Source: an uncultured Bacteroides sp.
GTDB lineage: Bacteria; Bacteroidota; Bacteroidia; Bacteroidales; Bacteroidaceae
DNA length: 64,000 nucleotides
Direction of reading: 5' to 3'
Assembly (NCBI GenBank): GCA_947646015.1
Contig: CANSEY010000001.1
Location: 186,001 to 250,000, forward strand
How positions within the stretch are numbered: the first letter of the stretch is position 1; the number at the start of each line of letters is the position of its first letter. The position numbers and the translations under genes are program-made. Of this stretch, positions 31,907 to 40,276 are shown piece after piece. The notes under the pieces are model-generated. The model saw only the letters and a list, made by a program, of their open reading frames with translations. It had not been told where the DNA came from and did no database searches.

Positions 31907-33589
31907 TTATTCCCATCCGGGATTATTGGGTAACAAGTTCGGATTCATCGTTGTCTCGTCGATAGGCAACGGATGCAGATAGAGTTTATCATCCCATTTG
32001 CGGGTTGTCCTGTCCGGATAAACAATCAGCAGATTGTCTTGCGTCAATTCACGGGAGAAGGAGTCGTACTGCTCTTTCAACTTATCCGATACTTTCATTC
32101 CAAGCATACTCTTCGGTGCTTCCAGCAACTTGCCGGCTTTCCAGCGTACAATGTCATCCCAACGGAAGCCTTCGCCTACCAACTCGACTGCACGCTCGCG
32201 GCGGATTTCGTAAAGCAGCGGAGAGAGTTCATAACCATAATCCGGCCAGTTCGGATCGGTGAAACCGACATTTACTTTCAGATGCGGCATTTCTACACGA
32301 TCTCTCAGTTCATTGACAGTCTGGTCCAATACCTCCTGGGTACATTCACCCAGTTCGGCTTTCGCCTCGGCATAGTTCAACAGCACCTCGGCATAACGGA
32401 AGATAAACACATCCAGTGTAGACTGCCCGATGTTCCACTGTTCGGGATCGGTAGAGTGATACTTCATCACGTAATATCCGGTAGTACAATATTTGGTATC
32501 TATTATGGGAAGGGCATTGAACTGCTTCGTACCGTCGCTCAGCACCTTAAAAGGAAGTTCCGGATTATCGATCGTCTGGCGCAGGCGCGGATCACGCTGC
32601 ATCAACTCATCCATCGGCATGTCGGCCTCCTCGTATCCCGGACTGACTGCGGTAGGCAGACCATCGGCACATAGGTATTGTTCGAACATGGCACGGCTCA
32701 AACCTGTATACGACTCTTCCATCTGGCGGGTGTTGTTGTGCATCAATAGCTTGGTGATATAAACCCTGGGCATGATACACTCGCTATTGGAGGCTAAATC
32801 TTCCTGTACAAACAGGTTGTAATAATCCTGTAAAGGCTTATCGGTCTTATAGATGGAGTAACCTCCCTCTTCGATCACCTGTGCGGCTGCATCAGCTGCT
32901 TCACGATACAACTCTTCGTAGTCGCCCAGTCCGTGATATTTACGGAAAGACGCTTCGTAGAGACAAGCTCTCGACTTGAAAGCCAGCGCAGCATACTTAT
33001 GCATATTGCCGGTTTTGGTTTCATTAGGCTTCGGAAGGTGTTCGATGGCAAAATCGAGATCTTCCAGGATGTGTGTGAACACGACTTTTCTGGAATCACG
33101 TCCCTTGTACAGTTCTTCGGAGTCCACTTGCAACTCGGTTTCATACCAGGGCACATCGCCAAAGCGTTTCACTTTGTACACATACTCCCAGGCACGGAAG
33201 AAGCGGACCACGGCTACCGAACGGTTAATCTGGCTTTCATCCCCTTTCACCTGTTTGTAACGAGCCATAAAATAGTTGCAGGAACGGATGTTTCCCCAGT
33301 CTCCATTTCCCCATCCGCCACCGGAAGTAGGAATCGTTTCAAGATTGAAGATCCAGGTCTTCGGTTTCTCGTTCACGTAACAGTCCGATTCATCATCGGC
33401 ACCGGGTCCCTGCGCCCCCGGTAAAATACCGTAAAAGCCGTTGGCATAAAGTTCAAGGTCTTGTACACTTGTCCAGAATTTCGGATCCGAGAGAGAATCT
33501 TCGGGATACAAGTCCAGTAAATCGGAGCAGGAAGAGAACATGGAAGTACATGCCACTGCCGCTATCAGTAATATCTTATTCTTTTTCAT
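31907..33589 (-). CDS. SusD/RagB-family surface lipoprotein
   Basis: 560 residues. Lipobox Cys in MFSSCSDLLDLYPEDSLSD (about residue 20). Typical SusD features are NRSVAVVRFFRAWEYVYKVK, FGDVPWYETEL and the C-terminal LYEIRRERAVELVGEGFR. It pairs with the SusC 13 bp upstream in the operon of the fucosidase/galactosidase locus. Confidence 0.94.
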   Translation of the reverse strand: MKKNKILLIAAVACTSMFSSCSDLLDLYPEDSLSDPKFWTSVQDLELYANGFYGILPGAQGPGADDESDCYVNEKPKTWIFNLETIPTSGGGWGNGDWGNIRSCNYFMARYKQVKGDESQINRSVAVVRFFRAWEYVYKVKRFGDVPWYETELQVDSEELYKGRDSRKVVFTHILEDLDFAIEHLPKPNETKTGNMHKYAALAFKSRACLYEASFRKYHGLGDYEELYREAADAAAQVIEEGGYSIYKTDKPLQDYYNLFVQEDLASNSECIMPRVYITKLLMHNNTRQMEESYTGLSRAMFEQYLCADGLPTAVSPGYEEADMPMDELMQRDPRLRQTIDNPELPFKVLSDGTKQFNALPIIDTKYCTTGYYVMKYHSTDPEQWNIGQSTLDVFIFRYAEVLLNYAEAKAELGECTQEVLDQTVNELRDRVEMPHLKVNVGFTDPNWPDYGYELSPLLYEIRRERAVELVGEGFRWDDIVRWKAGKLLEAPKSMLGMKVSDKLKEQYDSFSRELTQDNLLIVYPDRTTRKWDDKLYLHPLPIDETTMNPNLLPNNPGWE

Positions 33590-33602
33590 AATCGTTATCG
33601 TA

Positions 33603-36600
33603 TTAGAGGGTAATGTTTAATCCGAATGAAACAGACTTAGTCAGCGGATAAGTGCTGAGACTCACTGTTTCGGGGTCGTATATGTCAAACAGGTGATCGA
33701 ACGTCAGCAGGTTTTGTCCGCTTACGTAGAAACGCACATGATCTATCTTCCACTTGGCCAGGAGCGCTTTCGGCAAAGAATATCCCAATGTGATAGACTT
33801 CAGGCGCAGATAAGCGGCATTCTGGAGATAACGGGTCTGCGTTTCACGGTTACCGGTCACGTTGTCGTAGGTAGACCGGGGGAAGTAAGCATTGCGGTTA
33901 TCTTCGGTCCATGAGTCGAGTGCATGTTTGAAAGGTACATGCCATTCGTTGCCGAAGCCCCAGAACTGGTTGCCTCCCAACACTACATCCTTCTTGCCGA
34001 TGCCCTGGAAGAATACATCAAAGTCAAAGTCGCGCCACTGCAATCCGCCTTTAATACCATAACTGTAACGCGGTTCGCTGTTACCGATAATCTTTTGGTC
34101 ACCCGGATCGTCAAGCGTATTCTTTCCCTTGTTTATCTTGCCGTCACCGTTCAGGTCTTTGTACTTCACATCACCCGGATACCAGCCACCGCCATAGATC
34201 TCCGACTGATCGGCATGGGCACTTACCTCTTCTGCCGACTGGAAAAGTCCTTCGGTTACCAATCCCCAGATCTCACCCCACTTTTTGCCTACATAATGGG
34301 TAGAGAGCAAATTCTGCGGATTATTGAACTTCGTGATTTCTGCCTGATAGTCGGACAATACGAAACTTACGTCATACGAAAAGTCTTTGTTCACCCGGTC
34401 TCTCCATCCCATTGAAAGCTCCCAACCGGTTGTTTTCAGGTCGGCAGTATTGGCCTGCGGAGCTCCTGTTCCCAGTACGGCAGGAAGCGGTGTACCGTTG
34501 GTCACCATATCGAGTGTCTTCCGCATGTACCAGTCGAAGGTTCCATACAGGCGGCTGTTCAGCAATGCCCAGTCGAGACCCAAGTCAATCTGGCGTACAG
34601 TCTCCCAAGTCAGGTAAGGACTGACGATACCGCCGGGACTCACGCTGGCTATTTTCTTTCCGTCCACCAGGTATCCCATCTCGCCATTGGTGCCCATGGT
34701 AGCGATATAAGGATAGTCGCCGCCAACCGACTGATTGCCCAACGAACCATAAGAGGCCCTGATCTTGAGTTCATCTACAATCTTCTTGGCAGGTTCGAAG
34801 AAAGCCTCGCTCGAGATTCTCCAGGCAGCCGATACGGAGGGGAAGAACACGAAACGCTTGTCCTTGGGGAACTTGGAAGAACCGTCATAACGTCCGTTTA
34901 ACTCCAGAAGATAGCGTTCATCGTAGTTATAATTGATACGGGCAAAATATCCCATAGTGGCCCAGGAGTGCTGGCCGCTCCCGTTGTACTTCTCTCCATA
35001 AGCCTGTCCCAGACCGGCAAGGTCATTACTGATCAGGTTCTCGCGTTCGGCATTGAACCAGCGGTAGCTCTTGGTTTCGTAATTATATCCCAGCAACAGT
35101 TTAATGTTGTGTTTACCCAAAGACTTGGAGTAGTCGGTATAGGCATTGAACGTCTGGTAATAGTTGTCGTCGGTGGTAAACTTCACGCGGCTCGGAGTGG
35201 TATGCGGGAATACGGTTACAATGTCCGGATTGGCCGTATGCTCCAATATCTCTTTACCGTGCTGCTTCTTCGAGAGGATATACATATTATAGGTATAGTC
35301 CACATTGATGGTCCAGTCCTTCAGCGGAGTGATTTTTAAACCGCCGGTCAGCCAAAGGTCGTTCTCCTTATTCTTGCGCTCGCCCGAAATGGCCTGGGTA
35401 GCCACCATATTCGTCCAACTGCCCTGACCGGAAAAGTTTCCGTCCGGATGATATACCGGCATCATCGGGCGAAGGTCGGCACCGTAGAATGCACTGTTGA
35501 TCTGTGCTGTCTCGTCACTGCTGTTACTTCCGTAAGGAGCATCCCGGTAAGTGTTGTTGTAGACGGTCTTCAACCGCACCTGCAACCAATTGGTGACGTC
35601 CGAAGTCAGGTTCAGGTTGACATTGAAACGGCGGTACTTATCGTCGTAATGTTTCAGTGTTCCCCCTTGGTCGAGGAAACCTATCGAACCGTAATAGGCG
35701 GTCTTGCCCGAACCTCCGTTGAGAGACAGGGTGTACTGCTGCATCAGGGTGTTATCTTTGATGGTTTCATCTATCCAGTCGGTGTTGCCGCAATACAGAT
35801 ACTTGTTGGGATTGGACGGATCGATGAATACCGGCAGATTGTGTTTCGGGTCGGTATAATAGGCATAGATATGATCCATATAGTTCTTATCGTAGTAATC
35901 GCCTCCACCCGAGTTGCGGTTGGTCAGATTATGGAAATTGGCAAATGTCCACGAATCCATATACTCCGGTTTGCGTGTAGGCGAATTGATAGACCAGTTG
36001 GACGAGAACGAGATCTTGGCTTTCTCGTCTTTACCTTTCTTGGTGGTAATCAGCACGACACCATAGGCTGCCTGTGTTCCGTAAATAGAAGCCGAAGCCG
36101 CATCCTTCAATACCGATACGCTTTCCACATCGGCCGGATTGATCATGTTGGGATCCATCTGCACACCATCGACCAGTACCAAGGGTCCGGAAGAGTTTAT
36201 AGATGTAGTACCACGAACGTTGAACCCGTATCCTTTGCCCGGCGCACCGTTGTCGGCGGAAATGTTCAGGTTACCGATCATACCCTGCAGTCCCTGGCTA
36301 AGATTGGTGATCGGGCGACTCTCCAATGTCTCTGCCGAAACACTGGCTACGGCTCCGGTGAGGTTGGCTTTCTTTTGTGTACCATAACCCACCACCACGA
36401 CTTCGTCCAAGGTTTTGCTGTCCTCTTTCAGGGTGATCTGCAGACGGGTCTTTGCGGAAACGGTCACGACTTGTGTTTCCATTCCAATAAAGGAGATCTC
36501 AAGTTGCTCTCCCTGTTCCGCTTCAACCGAGAAGTTACCATCCATATCGGTGATTGCTCCACGTCCGGGAGCACCCTTTACCAATACAGAAGCCCCGGGA

Positions 36601-36788
36601 AGCGGAGAACCCGTGACGTCAAGAACACAACCGGTTATTTTCTGTTTCTGCTGTTCTACCTGCACCACTCCGGCAGATGCTGCATTGTAGCTGTGAGAAG
36701 CAAGGCAAGGTTGAAGTCCCATACCCGAAAGAAGGACAAACATCCCTGAAATCCTTACGGCTCTTTCTACTAATTTTCGTTCTCTCAT
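33603..36788 (-). CDS. SusC/RagA-family TonB-dependent transporter
   Basis: 1061 residues. Signal sequence (about 1-30), carboxypeptidase-D-regulatory-like domain (about 48-125; SFIGMETQVVTV), the LDEVVVVGYGTQKKANLTG signature, plug (about 140-255; LKDAASASIYGTQAAYGVVL) and barrel. First gene of SusC-SusD-SGBP-GH29-GH2. Transcribed from a -7 box at 36862 that has no -33 element but has three regularly spaced direct repeats upstream, shared with the GH92 promoter, suggesting positive control by the Kelch-SARP regulator encoded 781 bp upstream. Confidence 0.95.
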   Translation of the reverse strand: MRERKLVERAVRISGMFVLLSGMGLQPCLASHSYNAASAGVVQVEQQKQKITGCVLDVTGSPLPGASVLVKGAPGRGAITDMDGNFSVEAEQGEQLEISFIGMETQVVTVSAKTRLQITLKEDSKTLDEVVVVGYGTQKKANLTGAVASVSAETLESRPITNLSQGLQGMIGNLNISADNGAPGKGYGFNVRGTTSINSSGPLVLVDGVQMDPNMINPADVESVSVLKDAASASIYGTQAAYGVVLITTKKGKDEKAKISFSSNWSINSPTRKPEYMDSWTFANFHNLTNRNSGGGDYYDKNYMDHIYAYYTDPKHNLPVFIDPSNPNKYLYCGNTDWIDETIKDNTLMQQYTLSLNGGSGKTAYYGSIGFLDQGGTLKHYDDKYRRFNVNLNLTSDVTNWLQVRLKTVYNNTYRDAPYGSNSSDETAQINSAFYGADLRPMMPVYHPDGNFSGQGSWTNMVATQAISGERKNKENDLWLTGGLKITPLKDWTINVDYTYNMYILSKKQHGKEILEHTANPDIVTVFPHTTPSRVKFTTDDNYYQTFNAYTDYSKSLGKHNIKLLLGYNYETKSYRWFNAERENLISNDLAGLGQAYGEKYNGSGQHSWATMGYFARINYNYDERYLLELNGRYDGSSKFPKDKRFVFFPSVSAAWRISSEAFFEPAKKIVDELKIRASYGSLGNQSVGGDYPYIATMGTNGEMGYLVDGKKIASVSPGGIVSPYLTWETVRQIDLGLDWALLNSRLYGTFDWYMRKTLDMVTNGTPLPAVLGTGAPQANTADLKTTGWELSMGWRDRVNKDFSYDVSFVLSDYQAEITKFNNPQNLLSTHYVGKKWGEIWGLVTEGLFQSAEEVSAHADQSEIYGGGWYPGDVKYKDLNGDGKINKGKNTLDDPGDQKIIGNSEPRYSYGIKGGLQWRDFDFDVFFQGIGKKDVVLGGNQFWGFGNEWHVPFKHALDSWTEDNRNAYFPRSTYDNVTGNRETQTRYLQNAAYLRLKSITLGYSLPKALLAKWKIDHVRFYVSGQNLLTFDHLFDIYDPETVSLSTYPLTKSVSFGLNITL

Positions 36789-36861
36789 AATAATAATGAA
36801 TTAAAATTAACATTAGGAATCAAGCAAGGCGTTGCTGACTCTTTTTAACTAAAGACGAAAG

Positions 36862-36942
36862 CAAAGGTATCTCCATGGTCTTAAGAGAGGGATTAAATAA
36901 GGGTTAACGAAGCGATTAACCTCTCATATTTCTTGTTAACCC
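36862..36942 (-). promoter_or_regulatory. SusC promoter with triple direct-repeat operator
   Basis: -7 box TACCTTTG on the minus strand at 36862-36869, no TTTG at -33. On the + strand TTAA cores occur at 36881, 36893 and 36904 in GGTCTTAA, GGGATTAA and GGGTTAA (steps of 12 and 11 bp), the first core beginning 12 bp past the -7 box. Further TTAACC copies lie at 36916 and 36936. The same spacing is found upstream of GH92 (42639-42710). Confidence 0.6.
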
Positions 36943-37202
36943 GGCCCTACAGCAGTCCAGACATTGACTTCCACTCATTAAAAAATACACAAAGATAGCA
37001 CAAAGAAGAACCAAGGTTTCAGAAAGACAGCAAAAAGCCTTTTCCGTTGACGAGGTCTTCTTCCAAAAGAGCTCAACCGGAAGAGAAATACGGCAAGAAC
37101 CGGGTTGTTGAACACGAAAAACCGGAGTAACCGACCTTCAAAGCCTCGATCGGAGATGAAAAGTACCTTACTTTTCGGAAAAAGAAGGAAGCATTTGGTC
37201 AG

Positions 37203-37239
37203 AAAGAAGTAAGCATTTTCCGAAAATGCTTACTTCTTT
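37203..37239 (-). terminator. Perfect hairpin in the 36.9-37.6 kb gap
   Basis: 17-bp perfect stem (37203-37219 with 37223-37239) with the 3-nt loop CCG, flanked by T-rich sequence. Probable terminator of the Kelch-SARP gene (stop 37570). A second short palindrome (GAAAAGTA/TACTTTTC, 37158-37176) lies beside it. The rest of 36943-37569 shows no supported gene. Confidence 0.55.
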
Positions 37240-37569
37240 TCTAAATATCTCTATATGTTTTGGCAGTTATCATATATTGTTCCGGAACAAAAGCCCTGAG
37301 AAGCCCGTTCTACTTCCGGTTGGTCTGTTGAAGAAGTCCTGTTTGATGTATCAAAAGGACAGGCATTCTTCTCTAAAGCGAACACAAGGTATGCGAAGAG
37401 GCTCGTCACCGTCTTTAATTAGCAAGAACAGGTATCTATACCATCAGAAAGATAAACCGATAAACGAAATGGCGGCGTTTTTCCGGTCATGCCCCGCCCG
37501 ACGGCCGAAAAAGCCAAAAGCAGAGAGGTTGCTTTATCATTTTGACAAACTGACAATCGGGAGGGAATC

Positions 37570-40191
37570 TCAGACCTTGATGTCAGCGAAAGCTATGCCG
37601 TACTCCTCGTTCATCACCCGTCTATAATCTTTCGTAAACGCGGCATAACGCCTGATGGCTTCCTCCTGGTTGTTCTGCTTCCGAAGGGCACAAACGGTAT
37701 AAGCAAGTGCCAGTTCCGACAAAGGATCGGCTATAAAGAGAATGTTACAAAGACGGATGACGATACTGAACCGGGCATCCCGGTAAGCCAGTTCCAACTG
37801 GCCGGGCAGAAGAGAATGGATCAGCGTTTCCACTTTCTGTTTGTAGTAATCGAAAAGGTCGGACTCGGCGGCGGGTATGAACTTACCCCGCAAAAGTATT
37901 TCCAACCATTCCGCACGTATGGCACCGGGAGTCTCTTTCTTCTTTTTCTCCGGAGAGGTAAGGTTCATCAGACGAATGTAATCGCAATAAAACTCTTCGC
38001 CAAACACCATGCAGAAGTATCCGTTGCGGTATACGAGTTCGATGCCGTCCACATCCTGCAATATCTTCCTCACATGATTCATGGAAACTCCTTTGAGGTT
38101 CTTCACATTGCTGCCGGACTTATCGGGCCAGAATATCTGATTCATGTCAGACGAAAGCACTCCCCTCTTGCCTACACTGTTCAGCAGAATATACAAAAAG
38201 ATAGTACGCAGCTTGGGACTGAGCATATAGGTAATGTCACGTCCGGCATTATCGAGAATGGTAAACATGCCGAAAAGGAAAATAGCATTCTTGTCGGGCG
38301 GCAATACCGCCGGCAATTCTTCCCACTCGGAAGGCTCTTTCTCAACTTCTTCTTCTTTCACTTCCGGTGACTCCACAGCCGGAACTTCCGATATATCGGA
38401 CACTTCTTCCGGACGTACTCCGGCAGATGCGGTCTCGGCAGACATCCTGTCCCGCTTCCGCTTATGGTGCATGATGCCCCATACACAGGCCGCCAACAAT
38501 AATACTCCACCCACGACTGCTCCCAGCAGACCGGCATTCAGGACATTCCGCCTCCGGCTATAGTATTCCACATCGTCCAATGTAACCGGCGGAGCAGACA
38601 GGGAGTATAGACGGGTAGTCACTTGCCCGTGCTTCTCGAACTCTTGGACGGAACAATAGAACTCATTTAATTCTTCATTGAAGTATAGATTGGCGTTGGT
38701 AGCAATCTCTTCCGAAACAATAGGAATACTGTCTCCCACCGCTTCACACTCACCGTCACGCACAGACAACCGGTACAACTGCAAAGTGGAATTGGGCAGA
38801 TATTCGGGATATCCCAGGAGGAACAGGTGTTTTTCATCGGCAGAGAGTATCATATTACGGGGTACCACCCGATTGACCGCCGGTGCTTTCGTTTCCCAGA
38901 GTTTCTGCACCGAACGGGTCTGCATATCTATCCGGTATAAATCGTACAGATAGTTGCGCCCTACATTCTGATCACCGGCTTCGTTGCCCATGCCTCCGTA
39001 GAGGTATACCCGCTTGTAATCATTGCTCACAGCCATGCCCGAAAAGTAACGGGGAATCACCCGGTCGCCGGAGAAGGCCAGTGTATCCCAACGACAGGTA
39101 TTCAAATCGTACGCCAGGAACGTATTGCTGTACCTACGGCTTCCGTAACCGCCAAACAGGAAAAACTTTCTTTCGCCCGGATGAAAGAATCCGCAATGAT
39201 GATGGAGCTGTTGGCAAAGATAGTCGGAACTGGCCGGACGCCACTCTTTGGTAGTAAGATCCAGCGCCGCCACCATGGCATCGCCATGCGAATCGGCCAC
39301 TTCATAAGTATACAGCTCACGGGATGCCTCATCCAGAAAGTTCATACCCAGGCGAAGCTGAACCGGAAGAGGGGTCTTATAAGGTGTCTTCGATAATTCG
39401 TGCGTGTAAAGGTCGAACGCGGACAGAGAGTCCTGATTAAAGAAGAGGATGTTCTGGTGTGTCTTGTCAAAGTTAAGACCGGAAGGCGTGGAAGAATAGT
39501 CCGTAAAAAGTTCTTTCCAGTAGTAGGACTGATTAATCAGCCACACAGGATTGGTGACCTGTCCCACAACATGTCCCCGGCTGTCGTGCACATCTTCTCC
39601 GCTGCTCTCGTTCAAAGGAAATATCATGATCTCTTCACCGTCGGTAAGAGACAAGTTACGGATGGCATACGAAGCCACATCCAGGATGTATTCGCATTTA
39701 CCAAAATAAATATGCGGTGAGAATCCTGTCGGCTCCAGTCCCAGGTTGGAGATCTCCTTGCTCCGCTTGCCAATCGTAATTCGGGCACAGTCTGCGGGTA
39801 TATCCAAAGCTATGGAAACAGGCAACCAGCGGTGATCATAGTCTTCCTTATCCAGTTCGAAAGTACAAAAGATACGTTTGCCGTCTTCGTTGAAGGAGAA
39901 AGAACAACGGTCGCCGGGTTTGTGCAGATACGTAAAACTATAAGTTTTCCCGGCATCCCGGTCTTCCAGATAAAGGATGTAACCGGGACTCTCCACATTC
40001 CGGACCAGATAATCAAAGGAGATACGGAAAGCGTTGGTGAAAGTGCGCTCGTGCCCTTCACGCAAAACAGAATAGGTGGCACGCTCACTAATCCGCTTTT
40101 CGTTCCCATAGAAAAGAAGTCCCTGCGAGAAGCAATCGACTATGCAAAGCCACATCATTCCGATAGCAAACAAACATCCCAACCTTCTCAT
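37570..40191 (-). CDS. Membrane-spanning regulator: Kelch sensor + SARP-like DNA-binding domain
   Basis: 873 residues from ATG 40191 (MRRLGCLF); upstream in-frame codons lie in the promoter. Signal peptide (about 1-23), a LamG/ConA-like region (about 25-215; LNESSGEDVHDSRG), a Kelch-type beta-propeller (about 230-520; LFGGYGSRR, YLYGGMGNEAGD), one transmembrane helix (about 552-574), a charged linker rich in Glu/Pro, then a cytoplasmic winged-helix of OmpR/SARP type (about 632-740; LSPKLRTIFLYILLNSVG) and a helical domain resembling the SARP transcriptional activator domain (about 745-873). A one-protein outside-to-DNA signalling device; no kinase motifs. It sits between GH92 and SusC and probably controls both. 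Domain boundaries are by eye. Confidence 0.75.
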   Translation of the reverse strand: MRRLGCLFAIGMMWLCIVDCFSQGLLFYGNEKRISERATYSVLREGHERTFTNAFRISFDYLVRNVESPGYILYLEDRDAGKTYSFTYLHKPGDRCSFSFNEDGKRIFCTFELDKEDYDHRWLPVSIALDIPADCARITIGKRSKEISNLGLEPTGFSPHIYFGKCEYILDVASYAIRNLSLTDGEEIMIFPLNESSGEDVHDSRGHVVGQVTNPVWLINQSYYWKELFTDYSSTPSGLNFDKTHQNILFFNQDSLSAFDLYTHELSKTPYKTPLPVQLRLGMNFLDEASRELYTYEVADSHGDAMVAALDLTTKEWRPASSDYLCQQLHHHCGFFHPGERKFFLFGGYGSRRYSNTFLAYDLNTCRWDTLAFSGDRVIPRYFSGMAVSNDYKRVYLYGGMGNEAGDQNVGRNYLYDLYRIDMQTRSVQKLWETKAPAVNRVVPRNMILSADEKHLFLLGYPEYLPNSTLQLYRLSVRDGECEAVGDSIPIVSEEIATNANLYFNEELNEFYCSVQEFEKHGQVTTRLYSLSAPPVTLDDVEYYSRRRNVLNAGLLGAVVGGVLLLAACVWGIMHHKRKRDRMSAETASAGVRPEEVSDISEVPAVESPEVKEEEVEKEPSEWEELPAVLPPDKNAIFLFGMFTILDNAGRDITYMLSPKLRTIFLYILLNSVGKRGVLSSDMNQIFWPDKSGSNVKNLKGVSMNHVRKILQDVDGIELVYRNGYFCMVFGEEFYCDYIRLMNLTSPEKKKKETPGAIRAEWLEILLRGKFIPAAESDLFDYYKQKVETLIHSLLPGQLELAYRDARFSIVIRLCNILFIADPLSELALAYTVCALRKQNNQEEAIRRYAAFTKDYRRVMNEEYGIAFADIKV

Positions 40192-40233
40192 ATACTGTTC
40201 TTCGATAAATGCGTCATCCGTTTCATAGTGCAA

Positions 40234-40241
40234 CAAAAATA
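40234..40241 (-). promoter_or_regulatory. -7 box of the Kelch-SARP regulator gene
   Basis: TATTTTTG on the minus strand, 42 bp upstream of ATG 40191 and 35 bp after the GH92 stop codon. No TTAA triple repeat is present here, so the regulator seems to be expressed independently of its presumed targets. Confidence 0.5.
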
Positions 40242-40276
40242 CGAAAAATTATAGAATTGGCAAACGTATGCGCCGA

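Noticed and set aside
35448..36749. 433-codon + strand open frame
   Set aside because: Lies antisense within SusC and results from its codon composition; low-complexity product with no domain. The same applies to long + strand frames inside GH2 (28096-29187) and GH29 (29923-30882).
37226..37627. 133-codon + strand open frame in the gap after the Kelch-SARP gene
   Set aside because: Starts inside the right arm of a perfect hairpin, overlaps the end of the regulator gene and lacks any promoter or recognisable domain.
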